Positions 11,278 to 23,983 of a stretch of DNA of 64,000 bases are shown one piece after another; within the stretch, counting starts at the first letter, position 1, and each line of letters starts with the position of its first letter. This DNA comes from Psilocybe azurescens. Lineage: Eukaryota > Basidiomycota > Agaricomycetes > Agaricales > Agrocybaceae. The stretch covers positions 310,001-374,000 of the forward strand of contig JAJIRX010000557.1 in the NCBI GenBank assembly GCA_023853785.1, written 5' to 3'. The notes below the pieces were generated by a model. That model had not been told where the DNA came from and searched no databases. It saw only the letters and a list, made by a program, of their open reading frames with translations. The position numbers and the translations under genes are program-made.

Positions 11278-13886
11278 CTAACTCTCCCCATCATAGTGCA
11301 GTGTCACACTCGAGAATGCCCCAAACAGGTCCTCTGACGACTCGACTCGCAGCCCGCTTATCTGCTCTTCCAGGTGCAGTGAGTTCGACTCTTTCATCTG
11401 CCGCGAGTTGTTGGCGAGCAGTTTGTTCGACATTGACGGTATAATCTAGAACACTCATCTCAGCCCAGGCTCCCATTGCAGTCACGCTGCTACTCACCGG
11501 TGGTCTTGTGTTCCGTAGCAGTCCCCAGTTGATCTTACCAAACCATTTGTGTTGTTTGACCTCGCTCGCCCCGCTCTTGCTGCCCAGTCGTGTCCGTTCA
11601 GATTTATCCAGCAACCGTGCAACGCAGTCCTTTCCTGCTCTGTGCTCAGAAATCAGCAATCCTGTTTCCCCAGTGATCTTTGATGCGCGGACTTTTGATG
11701 CCCGCGCATTAATCACCCAGCTCGTTCACTCACGATGAGATTTTCGGCGTGTCGCGGAACTGCACGGCCTGATAGCGGATATTATGGAACGTATCCTGAC
11801 GCTCCTGTCCTTTAAAGGGCGTTGTCGCGTACTATATCGCAGAAAATAAAAACGTGCATCCATCAGCACGTCAATAATTCCTCCCAATAGGCTTTTGAGG
11901 TACGTACAATCATCTCATATATCAAAATACCTAGCGTCCACCAGTCCACCGCTGCCGTGTGGCCTTGTGCAGCGATAACTTCCGGTGCGATGTACTCTGT
12001 AGCACATTCGCCCAAATCAGCTATTCCAGTTTCCGATCGAATAATATTTACGAGTCCAGCTGACCTTCAGTTCCTACAAAAGAGTTGGTTCGAAAATTCG
12101 CCGTGCACGTCATCGTGTCGACGAGAGGGATCTGGCAACAAAAAAGAATCAATCTCACTGAACCACGTGCGCGCCCATCGACAAACGACGACTACTACTC
12201 ACCCCGTTCATTTCTGAGTGTACCATTGTGGGCATACTACTAGGATCGGTCGATTGTTTCGCCAAGTCAAAATCCGACAACATTATGTGTCCAGATTGGT
12301 GTAGAAGGATATCTATCCAAAAGAAAGAAATGGCAAGCATCCCCAAATAAGATTGAGTCTCTTGAAGAAAGAATAAAATACACACTCTCGGGTTTCAGAT
12401 CGCGATAGATAAATCCCATTAGATGTAGATATTCGAGGGCTGCCACGACCTCCGCGGCATAAAATCGCGACCCATCTTCTGAGAGGCATTTACCAGGTCG
12501 TGTCTGCAATGCACGGAAGAACTCCCCTCCCATACAGTATTCCATACAGAAGTACAAATAGCCTTCAGATTGAAACGAATGGTGCAGTGTCACAATAAAC
12601 GGGTGGTTGGCCGTTGCCAATATCTCCTGCTCCGTCAGAGCGCGCTTTATTTTCTTTCTTTCAATCATCTCTTTCTTAGACAGCACTGCGGATCAACCAG
12701 GTCAATTAGTACTTGCGCGCCACAAAGGGGGGGAAAGGAGGAAACCCCAAAGGTAAAGTGAATTTGGCATTACCTTTCATTGCATAAAATTTATTAGTTT
12801 TCTTCTCCCGGACCAGGTATACTCTCCCCACGTCGCCCTTTCCCAGCATCTTGATTTTGACAAAGCTCGATGGTCCCACCTCGACCTGGGGCGTTTGGTA
12901 TAAGACTTGATGTATAACCCATATTCGAAAACCACAACAATCTCACCTGCCGGACTTTGATAGAATTGCTTGAATATGTTCTGCGAAACGCGACTTTCCC
13001 AGGCACAGGTGGCAGCCCATGAGCGACAGCAACATCGTTCAATGGACCTGATGAAGGTGAAGGCCGTGATATCCGACCTCGCGACGACCCTGATGAAACA
13101 GTCTCTAATGAATCCTGCCCTTGTTCTAGCGAACTTGAAATCAGTGGTGGAATCGGCGGTAGCGTGTCTGCTGGTGCCAAAAACCATTTTTCGTCGTCGC
13201 TGACTTTGAACCCATTGAAAAGAGGCCTTTTGCGTTTGGGGCTGATGCTACGCGACGTATGAACCTAGAGGCTGATGCGGTGACTGATCTCGGGCTCAGG
13301 GGTCCATTCGTCCGTGGTTTTGATGGTGTCGACGGTGTCTGAGGAAATGAAGTTTGCGAGGGGTCTGCAGTCAGTGGAGGGGCTCGTGAGGTCGATGCCT
13401 GGAGTCGTGAAAGATTAGGCCGTGCCCGTTCTGACTTTGTGTGCTGCCTTGGTCGGCTAGGAGTTGCCACCGAAAGAGCGTCAGTTGATTTTGGCTGTGT
13501 GTAATAAGAGTAGGAAGTGCTTCGTGGAGTCATGTAGGGATTTCGAGACGAGGCTAGGCCACCATTAGAGTCGCTTGATTGCGTGTTGGATGAGTTGTAG
13601 GACGATCGTTGGTCAGAAAGATAGGCTGGATTGAGTGAAGCGGACGATGTGACGGGTATGTGTGCGACACTGCTCTGAGCAGAGATGGGAAGCGGCTGTG
13701 TTTGGACAAGTAAAGGAGACCCTGTGGATGGCAGTTTCTTGGAGGAAGAGTTGGGAAAACGGAAGACAGATTTCCATGCAGACTGGGCCCGTGGCGATGA
13801 TGGGTGTGAATTCGGGCTGCCATTGGCCGATTTGGAATGAATATAAGACGGACTGTCGAGGACGGGGTCGAAGGTAGGGGTGGCAT
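11278..13886 (-). CDS. AGC-family Ser/Thr kinase, NRC-2/KIN82/FPK1 type
   Basis: The N-terminal third is Ser/Pro-rich. The kinase domain follows, with the glycine loop [12 protein letters not shown], the VAIK-type YAMK, an [10 protein letters not shown] segment, catalytic YRDLKPEN, the metal motif DFDLA in place of DFG (typical of this fungal/phototropin-like group), the activation segment NSFVGTEEYIAPEV and [12 protein letters not shown]. The C-terminal extension runs through [14 protein letters not shown] to the stop at 11278. Known relatives (yeast Fpk1/2) phosphorylate lipid flippases and act in polarity. At 13179-13183 a T5 run on the coding strand breaks the frame (T6 expected) between ATTKNG and [10 protein letters not shown]. 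The 5' end is also unresolved: ATG 13886 is one base out of frame with the Ser-rich leader. Confidence 0.8.
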
Positions 13887-15166
13887 TAAGATATAAAAGA
13901 AAGGGTGGTCGTTGAAGGAGGCAAGGGGGGATGGGGGGGATGGGGAGGAAGGCAGAGACAGCAAATCAGGGACGTTGTTCACCAGTATAATTATATGCCC
14001 CTCTTTGGTTACCTTCTCACAAGGAAAACCAATGTGTTATGTAAGATTTCGTTCCTCGACCTGTCCCGGACTACTAGTGAACAACGTGAAATAACAATCG
14101 CATTCTTCATTTATCCTCCTTTCTCTATTGCCAATCCCTGATTCTTCCAGCCATCTAATGTCCTTTCGTCCCGGTGTTTTTTTAATGTTGCAAATAATCA
14201 CCATTCCTATGTTCGAACCTCTTGCAAAACGAGACTCACTGCAAACTCACTGCCGAGCTTGGTCTCAGAACTATAGCTAATGATCTTCTCTCTTCATTTC
14301 CGGTTGGGAGAGAACTCAGAACCATGATCATCTTCTGAAGGCTAATAGCCAGAGTCGGCTTGGAGTTACCACGGTGCCTGACCTTTTTCTGCTTTTCGGC
14401 ACTCTGAAAAACCTCTGCAAGCCGCGGTTTCGCACTTTGTACGGGCAGAGACTTCTCGTGAGTGCGCACTGCTGCCAGCTATTCAATGGACCAAGCTCAA
14501 GCCTCGCGACATAGCAAACGGTAGACTTAGTCTTCGGTGCAGTCTTCGGGTCTCTCCACAGCCGATTTCTGGCGTTAACGTGATTCTTGGCGGCGAAAAG
14601 ACCTGTCTGTCTATATCTCCATGACTGTAAACAACAAATGACCGCGCGAGGTGTCTGTGTGCTATATTCATCACTCTTCAACAATCTGGTCTTCTTTCGC
14701 TGTCAATGGAAGTGCGGCTTGTACGAGTGTCCCATTGGCCTAATCAGGCCAACGCATGAGAATATGCAGTCGAGCTGGATAGCTGGTTGCCAATTTCACG
14801 TACTGGCGACGATAATGAGGTTTTTGCTCATGGTCTTTAAGTACTTTTTCTGCCATCATTGCGCTCAAGCCGGAAAAGTGATGTGTCGTTCTCGGACTGC
14901 GGAGGGGGGGGGGACGGGCACGGCGGGAAAAATGATCAAAAAATTTATTGCTCAAGAGCAATATGTATCAGCAAAAAATCTCGGGACCGGTGAGGACAAT
15001 GAAGCGTGGCCTGAATACAGGAAGTTATCTGCCGTCTAGTTTTGTGAGTTCTAGTCTTTGAATATACTCGGGGAGAAATTAGGGCTAAGATCGGAGCTAA
15101 GACAGTGGTGTTATCTGTCTGGCTATCGAGTGGGTCCTTTATAAATCCTCTAAAACCCATCCACCC
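13887..15166. other. Intergenic, no supported gene
   Basis: Upstream of the kinase. Frames on both strands lack motifs and good splice structure. A run of ten G lies near 14904-14913. The missing first exon of the kinase could lie in the first few hundred bases. A TTTATAAA sequence near 15138 is a plausible TATA box for the short gene that follows. Confidence 0.35.
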
Positions 15167-15778
15167 ATGGGACTCAAACTACAAGACGCACGCGTTAATG
15201 ATATTCCATCAGAATTATTGACGCTTTGCCTTCACCGAGTTTCCGACCTGAGGCAGGGCCGCATCGCCTTTTCATGAAAATGTATATCCGTCCGTCGGAA
15301 TTCAGCCTTGGACACGCTGTTTTTCTACAAACCTCCTATAACATCGCAGGATTACTTACTCTGACGCCCTCCCTATCGACAATCAACTGCTTCATTCGCG
15401 CTAAATTACTCACAAGAATTGCTCGACTGTTCACTTATTTCCGCTGGTGCCTTTCCGCTGATCATGCTTTCCGTTATCAATGCATCATCTGGCCTTGTGC
15501 CGTCTCTCATGACTCGACCTTTCTATTCTTCGGGAGGAAGAAGACTATATGGAACATTGGGCGCTCCGAGTGTCTGGACGAATTTTGTTTTGAAACTGCT
15601 CCAGAACTACTTTTGGACGCGCGTGTGCGCGTCGACAAAGGATCAGCTGGGATCTCACCTCGAGATTTCTGCTACCGCCTATCTTGCATCATCTTTATGT
15701 CGAAAGGCAGTCGTAATGGGAATTGGATTCCTCCCTCACTATGTCATGGTTTATCATGCATGACATATTGTCTTCTTT
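15167..15778 (+). pseudogene. Possible F-box-like gene remnant
   Basis: From ATG 15167 the sequence encodes an F-box-like opening (NDIPSELLTLCLHRVSDLRQ) and stops after about 35 residues. Downstream, all three frames hold stretches that resemble leucine-rich F-box protein segments, for example REEEDYMEHWALRV and FLLPPILHHLYVERQ, but no intron pattern joins them. A decayed or heavily error-containing F-box gene would explain this; basidiomycetes carry large, fast-evolving F-box families. The identification rests on a short motif only. Confidence 0.25.
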
Positions 15779-17196
15779 AAAATGTGCGCGTCTCCTGAAT
15801 CATGTATCTACTACAGTCAAATAATGATTATGTATAGCAGGCAGTCATCATCATCATGCAATGAAGGTCTTTGAGACATTACGGCTCTTTCAAAATCTGT
15901 ATCATTGGCCTGACAGTAGTAACTTTCAAGTCTTCCGGTGAGATTTTAGTCTTACGGCCACGGCCGGTCCGTTTTCGCTCATATATATCCCAAAATACCA
16001 GATTGTGGAGAGCCAAAAATTAACATATAGATAGCCTACATCTTTGCTTCTTTTGGTCACGAAGATCCAGTTCTGTAAGAAATGCCCACGTCTCCGTAAA
16101 CTTGGGCTGATTAGATCAACAAGATCAACTCTGCACTGCTTCGAGGACTCCCCAAGGCCAGCAATCTTCGCTCAGCTGCCTTAAATCCTCCGCCATAATT
16201 CCACAATTTCCCAAGGACCATTTAATTTAAAACGAGCGCATGATATAGACGCAATGGTTCTGCTTTTTCGAGAAACTTCAGGAAAGATGATCTCACTGAC
16301 AATCAATTTACCTCTAGCAAGCTTCTACTGAGGTCGATTGTCGACTGACCATTGTAATATCCCCTTCCACCAAATCCTGCGGTCCATAGTAGTCCTCGAT
16401 TTCTCAGGATAAAATTAATTCTCCAGGCATTTATCGGTGTGTATCGTTTCAGCATATGTGGCAAGGGAATTTCCAACACAGGCCTCTTGGTGAAAATGCG
16501 ATTTATCGGAAGATTAGCAAAAGCCCGGGAGGTATTCAGAAAGGCACTGGGGAAATGCATTTCTATGTCTCGCACGGTAGCCCTGAAGCCAAAAGTTCAA
16601 GTAAGCAACCGCGAAAAGAGGCAAATCCGGACATACATCAATTGAGTTGTTCAACAGAGTTCTGCTTCACGCCGATATATTCAATAAACGCCACGAAGCA
16701 GGCGAAGAAAATTATCGAGTAAGTCAGATTTTTCTCAAACCGTGGTGGTTTTTTTTACTCAGTGATGACGTTGTTTTACTTCCAATCTCAAGGGAGCATT
16801 TGAGTATTTGGGACCAAGTCTCGAGAAGTAAATCCGGAGGAAAATGTCAAATGGGAGGAAGATCTTTCTGTAAACTGTGCCGTTTATGTCGGGATTCGGC
16901 CGGTATCTGACCGTGACCGGTATGCATACCTATACAGGCCGATGAATACGGAAAATGACCAGCAAATTAGATTTCCAACGAACAGGACATGCGAAACAGG
17001 TCAAAAATTCTATAACCATAGCATGTTTCTCTAGCCCCACCTACCGGATCCCTGTAGAACTAGCAGAGGTTGCCTCGCTTATACGTCCAGCGTTTCAAGC
17101 ATTTGTCACGGACGGGTACGGAGACCATACCGCGACGACCGCACGAAACTATAAAGCTGAAGACGCAGACTCTCCGGTCCCCCTAAATATCTAACG
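15779..17196. other. Intergenic region upstream of the MFS transporter
   Basis: About 1.4 kb with no convincing coding frame. A TCATCATCATC microsatellite-like stretch lies near 15845. Paired GACCGGTA-like elements and a 12-bp palindrome lie about 270 bases before the transporter ATG. Confidence 0.4.
16919..16930. promoter_or_regulatory. Perfect 12-bp palindrome upstream of the transporter
   Basis: GGTATGCATACC reads the same on both strands and is preceded 16-18 bases earlier by a related CCGGTATCTGACC element. Its position, 267 bases before the MFS start, suits a binding site for a dimeric regulator; function is inferred from symmetry only. Confidence 0.3.
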
Positions 17197-20008
17197 ATGT
17201 CCGTAGAGCGCAGGCCTCCTTCTTTAGAGACAAGTTCGCTGCTCGTAGAGAGGCCTCCTTCATATCACTCTACGGATGACGTCAACAGCGAACCTTCGCC
17301 CACATATTGCGAACCAGAGCCAGAGAGGCCAATCAACCAATTCTCAAAAGCTGACACTTGCTGGATCCTTGCAGGTTTGTGGTCAGGAGTTCTACTGGGC
17401 GCTTTTGATGGTACGAGCTCCAAACAACTTTTTCAACGCGAGGGAATTGAACCTTTAGCCCAGGAACCGTCGTTGCTACTTTATTAACACCGATTGGGAG
17501 TGAATTCAATGCGTCTAATCAATCGTCATATATCGGCACATCCTACCTTTTGTCTGTGTGTTGCTTCACACCTTTGTATGGTGCGTACAATTTTGATATC
17601 CTAAATTGTGAACCATTGAATCTGACCACCAAATTAGGGAGGCTAGCTGATATTCTTGGTCGTAAAGGGGCAATGCTGTTGGCTCTCTCACTTTTGGTAG
17701 GCTCAACTTATTAGCCGACTCTGCCCATTGTAACGTTTTGCAAATACCAGGATCTGGCACCATATTCTGCGGGTTAGCTCCATCCATGAATGCGCTCATT
17801 GCCGCTCGTGCTGTCGCCGGTATGGGTGGAGGAGGGTCAGTTCATTCCAATCTATCTATCCATTCATCTTTCTATTCTCGTCGCGCAGTATCTAATCTCG
17901 CATAAAATTTAGAGTAATGACAGGTGCGCATCACACGATCTCTTCTTCTACTCCAACCTTAACGGAGGTCGCTTGCAGTTTCCAGCATTGCTGTGACGGA
18001 TTTCATCCCGCTGTAAGACCATAGCTATTAATCACCTGAGAAGACTCTTGCTTACTTAGCTGCCTTGTTCTTGAAGACAACAACGAGGACTATACCAAGG
18101 CATGGCCAACATGTGCGTCGTACCTCCAATACTAAATATATGTAATCTACCAGAAAGGAGTTAACTTACCGGTGTCTTAGATTGTTTGGCCTTGGTGCAG
18201 GCCTTGGAGGCCCCCTCGGAGGCTGGGTCAATGACACGTTTGGATGGTGGGTCCTCCAGCCAATCGAGCGGATGGAGTAGCGCTCATTCTAAATTTACTT
18301 CCGGTAGGCGCAGTGCATTTTACATGCAGGTTCGTTGATCCGCGTGTTCAACTAAGGTTATTGTATGCTAATACAGCACAGACTCCTGTGTTACTTTTCA
18401 GCTTCGTTTTAGTCGCGACCAAGGTTAATATCACGCTTCCAGACGCCGTACAGAATCAAACTTTGTCGGAAAAGCTAAGTCGCATCGACTACCTGGGGTC
18501 TTTGACCCTGGTTGGGATGGTTGGCTGTCTTCTTCTTGGATTCAGTTTGAAATCGACAGAAGAGATGCAATGGTCGGATCCCATTATCGTTGGACTTTTC
18601 TCTGCGAGCATGATCTTTGCCTTTCTCTTTGTATGGGTCGAAAAATATTGGGCTCCATTTCCTGTCATGCCTTTACGTTTGATTACACAAAGGACTCCTT
18701 TGGCTGTATCATTATCCAATCTTTTAACGAGCATGTCTGCTTTCTCTATGGTTAGTGATCTGTACTACTGAGCTATTAATTGGGTGTTTACTATTATTCT
18801 TTCAGCTATATAATGCACCACTTGTAAGCGGGCTTTTGACTCACGCTGGATTTCGGTACTCATATACATTAGTATTTCTCCGCCGTAAGGCTCGACACAG
18901 CGGCTGTTGCCGGTACGTTGTGAGTGTCACTGTGTTGAAAAATATGTTCTTATATCCCTTGCCCTGCACAAGGTCTCCATCTACTACCACATTCTGTTAG
19001 TCTTTCATTTTTTGGGGGACTATAACTATTAGAAGTTCTGATGCACTGCAGATTGCTATATCAACCGGAAGTGTCTTTGCTGGCTGGTGAGTTTCATATC
19101 CCAATCACCTAGTCGACACTGAATCCTCAAGACTTTCCAGGATCATGCGAAGAACCGGAAAGCTATATACCCTGACCCTGGTAGCTTCATTTATGACCAT
19201 CGTTGCAAGCACACTAGCGAGCTGTTGGAATGACAACTCAAGTACTTTTCATCTTTGGATCGATCTTATACCCCAAGGCTTCGGAATGGCCAGTTTTATT
19301 ACGAGTACGCTGATTGTATGTAATTTTGCGATTACGGTTGTCCCATTTTGTGTTTTTGGCTGACTTCTGATCTATAGGCAATGATTGCTGGAGTGCAGAG
19401 GGAAGACATGGCTATAGCCACCGGAAGTACGTGGTTCTCTGGCAACAAAGTATGAATCTCATTAGAATAAACTTTCCCAGTTACTTACCTTTTCAGAACG
19501 ACCGGACAAGTCCTTGGTGTCAGCTTAAGCGGTGCCATTCTGCAAGCTGTACTTTTGCAAAAATTACGGGAACGAATTACTGGCCCAGGGGCTGCCGAGG
19601 TAAGTCTCTCTCATATTCTTCTGCTCAAAAGAATGCATACAACCACCTGTTTCCCTCTCTCCTAGCTTATTTATGATATACGGTATATGTCTTCAGCGTC
19701 CTAGTATTTCGCAGCACTCATAATCAGAAACAGACACACTGCCCAAATTATACCCATGTTAAATCCAGATCAACGAAAAGCCGCAGTGGACTCGTATGCA
19801 GACGCCTTACGCGTCGTTTTTATATGTCAAGCTGCTATGAGCGTTTTAGGTTTTTTTGGCTTGTTTGCCTATTCAAGAAAGCGCACTGTCGTACGTCACA
19901 TCATATTCATCTCTATAACCACGACCGTCGAATGCTAACCTATAAACCAGAGGTCCTCGTCCTGAAGAGCAGCGTTCTGAAGAAAGGGAGAACGGGGAAC
20001 GCGATTAA
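17197..20008 (+). CDS. MFS transporter, DHA2/vacuolar amino-acid permease-like
   Basis: A gene of about 15 short exons encodes a 14-TM-type major facilitator. A Ser/Pro/Glu-rich cytosolic N-terminus of about 50 residues leads into TM1. The motif-A loop is GRLADILGRKGAM; motif C-like Gly segments (GLGAGLGGPLGGWVNDTFGW), IDYLGSLTLVG, PVMPLRLITQRTPLAVSLS, RRTGKLYTLTLV and IPQGFGMASFITSTLI follow. Relatives of this Vba/Fnx type move basic amino acids or drugs across vacuolar or plasma membranes; the substrate cannot be read here. Two single-base frame breaks occur: T4 at 17692-17695 (T5 expected, giving LSLFG at the splice) and T7 at 19851-19857 (T6 expected, restoring LPIQESALSG). The exon around 19430 is ambiguous. 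Confidence 0.8.
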
Positions 20009-20183
20009 GCCGCGTTGTACTATACACATGTATTTGTATTAAATACCATAAACATTGAGAAATGTTGCGATCCTCAAATGATGTTCCATGAGTGACGACG
20101 ATTATGGAACCTCGATTCGACCAATAGTAGATACAGATATGATACGCAGGCGTGGTATTCTGGGTGTCGTTGTATAGGATGAT

Positions 20184-20423
20184 TTATTGCGGTATCTTTT
20201 CTTCAATCCATCTTCGTGGTCGCTTCACTACCTTCACTTGGTCTTCTTTAACCAAAGTACCGCGTTCCACGCTATCCGCAAAACGACTTCTTTCCGGTCG
20301 GACAGGACATGGAAGGATATTGGATGCTGAGACCGTTATGCACGCAGCGAAGAAAGTGAGGCCGAAGAGAGATGAAACGAATGTGCGGCTTTGGGTTAAA
20401 CGGAGAACTTTGTGCATGGACAT
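20184..20423 (-). CDS. Small N-anchored protein of unknown function
   Basis: An intronless 79-residue frame from ATG 20423. A basic N-terminus (MSMHKVLRLTQSRT) precedes one hydrophobic segment (FVSSLFGLTFFAACITVSAS, about 15-34). A Cys-Pro motif, an Arg/Glu-rich PVRPERSRFAD stretch and a basic tail follow. The layout suggests a mitochondrial or ER tail exposed from one anchor. I do not recognise the family; the composition and the convergent position, 175 bases from the MFS stop, support a real gene. Confidence 0.5.
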   Translation of the reverse strand: MSMHKVLRLTQSRTFVSSLFGLTFFAACITVSASNILPCPVRPERSRFADSVERGTLVKEDQVKVVKRPRRWIEEKIPQ

Positions 20424-21203
20424 TGTATGTCTAGATGATCGGTGAGAGCATGGACCAGTGAGATAGATACGAGGTCATACCTAGCCAATATACATATCTA
20501 TGTGATTCTACACCTCCTCTCTGCGTTGTGCTGTTCAGGCTCGTTACGATTTGGTGGAAAGAGGTGGTTCTCCGATCTTGGCCGTATTTGTAGTTATTGT
20601 CCAATGCCTTCGACGGTCTTGAAACTCTATGGCAGTAACGCAATTGGGTATTGCCAACAACGACGACAAAATGCCAAATGCATGCGTCTTGAGAGACATG
20701 AAGGCCCGCCACGGTGCTCGCGCGAACGAAATTGCGAGGAGGGCATACCTTTTGTCGCTCGGAACGAAACTCTGTCACCCCAAGTTCGCCATCATGCCCA
20801 ACTTCAACTGAACACCTTCGGACGGTACACACGACCAGCTACCGTCAAGAATCGTTGCTATGAATCTGGAAAGGGACGAGGTATCATATCTGAGTTTGGG
20901 CTGTCCAGGGTGCGTCGTTGCGGAATTCAGCCCCCAATATAAACTAATAACCATGATTAACTAGTTCCAATTCCGTGTCAAAGCACTCAGAGGAGAGCTT
21001 CCTGGGGTAAACAAAGCGTCGTGGTAATGTTGTAATGGTACGCCTATATGCCTATTGGAGTCGCCATTACACTCTACGGTACTGACAACTTTACATAGGA
21101 AGATAACTACGGCAATAATCAAGTCTACATATAATTTATATACAATTGCATAAAGAAAGCAAGGTCCATCGTTAATATTCAAAGTTATGCTCCCGGGGGC
21201 TTC
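20424..21203. other. Intergenic, nothing recognised
   Basis: About 780 bases between the small anchored gene and the bZIP stop. Long frames on both strands lack motifs. Confidence 0.4.
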
Positions 21204-23059
21204 TTAATGGTCATTAGATTCAGGTAACACCAACTCAGGTTCACCTCTTTCTCTCCTCCAGCGATTTGTGATTTTGAGTACGGGGGTATCGATAAGGAAA
21301 CTAGGCATCAACGGATTAATGAGGTTCTGCATGGAGTGTGGTGCAATGTGTACCTGTACTTCCGAATGAAACTTTCACCTAGTTCCCAGTTATTATGAGC
21401 TAGAACATCGTCTCCGTGGATAATGACGGAACGTCGATGATCGACCAAACAATCCACTAATTCGAATTGCTCTGTATTTCGAGAGTGAGTGCATAGACTA
21501 GTGGAATAGATGTTTGACATACGGCGCAGTAGAATCATCCGATCACGCAACTCCGGATGCAACACACGGTCGACGATGCTTTCTAAGAATTTCATGAGAT
21601 AGAAACATATAATATAGTAAAGTGGTACATGCCGTGAGGTATTGTTCTAAGGTGGAAACGGTAACAAAGACGATTAACAATTAACTCAAGAAAAGACAAG
21701 AAAATCGTTCTTACCTTTGTATGATAGTTGGCCGCAGGGAAGCAGGCAAACAGTAAGATGAATTTCGTTTATAATTTTCGAGATGATAACTAGCACGCTT
21801 GATTAACAACTGGATGCAACATAATGAGAATATTGGGACTGACTGGATTAATTTGTATGCTTCATTTTTCTTGGGGTCGTCATCAGGTTCGATATCGTCA
21901 GTAGTACCCGAATCACCAGTCTGTTGCAGTCGTTGCTGAGAAACAGGCGCTGTAGAAGGAGAATCGAATGGGGAGGAAGAAATATTCTGGTCCATGTTAA
22001 TATTGACACCGGGGATATTGTACGAGGAGGAGTAATTGCCCTCAAGATTAGAACCTCCAGAACTGGGATATTGTGAGGAGCTGCCCCCAGCGGGTGAAGG
22101 TGCGAACATCGGAGAGCCATTGGAACCTCTCAAAAGTTCTGAGAAGATGCCATTTCTTTCTTGAGGGCGCTGAGTAGCAGGGTATATGGGTGCCGAGGGT
22201 AGAGGAGAATTTGACATTGGGACCAACATAGAGAACCCGTTTGAACTATTCAACTTGTCCAAATCGTTGCTGTCGTTGCGAGATTTTTTGGAGCGAGCAT
22301 TGCCTTGATCACTTTCTGAGGATCGCTTTCCCAGTTGGTTCATGGAAAGACCAGAGTTCTCTGAATGGTCGGTGACCAACCCGGCCTTCTTTCGCTTATG
22401 GTAGCCTTCCCAAGCAGTATCTGTCTCTGACTTGTTAACAAAGTCGTTGAAGTCTCCCAAGTCCCAGCCAAGCTTGGGTAGGAGGCCGCCGGCTCCTTCT
22501 CCAATGAAAGAAGCCAAACTTCGAAGCAAATTCCGAAGAGTCTGATTCTCTGCCATCAGGTCTAAAAAAGGGTAAACGAGACATGAGTTCGGACGTATAA
22601 TACAATACTTGAAGGACTCACCTTTCAACATATTCTTCATTTCTCCCAAAGCTTCATTTTCCCCACCAGACAGTATTTCAACACGAGCCTCTAAGTCGCG
22701 TATCTTCAATTTCAAATTGTGAATACCATATATTGAATTTGAGCAATAACATGGCGACTAATTACCCTCTGTTGCTTTCTAAGCCGAAATTCTCTTTGTG
22801 CGATACGATTTTGGTCTCGTCGCGCAGCTTGGGAGCTTAATCAACGCCGTTAATCATGCTAATCGTTAAACCATATGGAATGACGAACTCACTTAGGATT
22901 TTTCTTCCGGCCTGGTTTACCTGGAGGATTGTTATCCCCGGCATGTGAATCAAAGTCTGACTCCTGTATTCTGTTTAGCAAATGACTATGGCATAGAGAA
23001 TATATGCTAATTACCTCGATGTCACCCGAAATACTGCGTTCTCTGGACTCCTCAGGCAT
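21204..23059 (-). CDS. bZIP transcription factor with DUF3425-like C-terminus
   Basis: The start is ATG 23059 (MPEESRERSI). Small exons carry the basic region KNPNSQAARRDQNRIAQREF, with the fungal Ap-1-type NRxAQRxFR signature, followed by a leucine-zipper-like coil (IRDLEARVEIL, LMAENQTLRNLLRSL). A long Ser/Asn/Pro-rich middle follows. The C-terminus (SLRPTIIQR, HPELRDRMILLR, LVDCLVDHRRSVIIHGDD) matches the DUF3425 type found in many fungal bZIP regulators. All introns, including one at about 21614-21571 using the acceptor after CTTAGAAAG, keep phase. The target genes are not known; such factors often act in stress or development. Confidence 0.78.
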
Positions 23060-23983
23060 TGCTTGGTGATATTAGTGAGAGAGATTACGAAGGCGTTTCT
23101 GCCGAAGGACAATACGGCTAGCCAAGTACTTTCAAACATAATAGTAGTCAACATTTTAACACAGCTTTCGGCGGTACATGCCCTAGCGCACCTGCAAGCT
23201 ACTTCCAAGTTTCAAAATTCAAACCCTGAAGTCTCGATGAATCAGGAAATGACAATCATCTACAATGCAGTAGTGCTCTTCGATTGATCTTAAAGGTCTT
23301 AATTTCTCTCGTTATCTCCATAAACACATTTTGAAAGCAACTCGGGCAAAGGATTGCGTTTCAAAACGAAGTAATCCATTTCATACACCCTAAATTGGAC
23401 ACCAGTCGCGCACAACTCCATGTTAACAGTTAATCAAGCATATTCTGTTCTGATCATGGCAAAATTAGATAAGCCACTAGATGGATGTATGTATGGCAAG
23501 ATGAATAAAGTCTGCCTGTGTAGACAGTATATTCGCCTTTGTAACGAGATAGGCATACCGACGAGGTACTAGGCGGGTGGATGGACACGAGAGAATCTGC
23601 AACAAGGTGGAGATAATCCACAAAATTTCGACAATTGGACAATTAAATAATCGAAGCTTCCATACCAAAGTATTTTCAACTGTTCGATGACATACAGTAT
23701 CGCCAAATACGCATCAAAGTATCATAGCTTTGTGATGAGCTGTTCCCCAAATCCGATGAGTGCTTGCACGCTTTGTCTAAGCACTGCATAGATGCCGGAA
23801 GATAATAGAAAGTAGCGCGACAGCAGGCCCAGGCGAACAATAATTGGTGGGAGAGTTCGGAGCGAGGGCCCAGCATTAGGCGTGTCGAGGTGATGGTTGC
23901 AGGGTCATTATTATTACATGGTATGATACAATTGGTGATAGAGATTGAGAACAAGGAAGAGGCGAGGGTAACCTCATCCAATG
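23060..23983. other. Intergenic, nothing recognised
   Basis: About 920 bases: promoter of the bZIP gene and 3' flank of RPB12. No coding signal or repeat stands out. Confidence 0.4.

Noticed and set aside
14200..14230. A GGTTCGAA-type B-box on the minus strand suggesting a tRNA
   Set aside because: No A-box or cloverleaf could be built around it.
14587..15039. 150-codon + frame with several Cys
   Set aside because: No splice structure, no motif, low-complexity end over the G10 run.
18244..18330. Apparent frame break in the MFS gene
   Set aside because: A 61-base intron with donor GTGGGT and acceptor GGTAG restores WRSAFYMQ in frame.
21570..21640. Apparent frame break in the bZIP C-terminus
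   Set aside because: Using the acceptor after CTTAGAAAG restores the frame through VDRVLHPELRDR.
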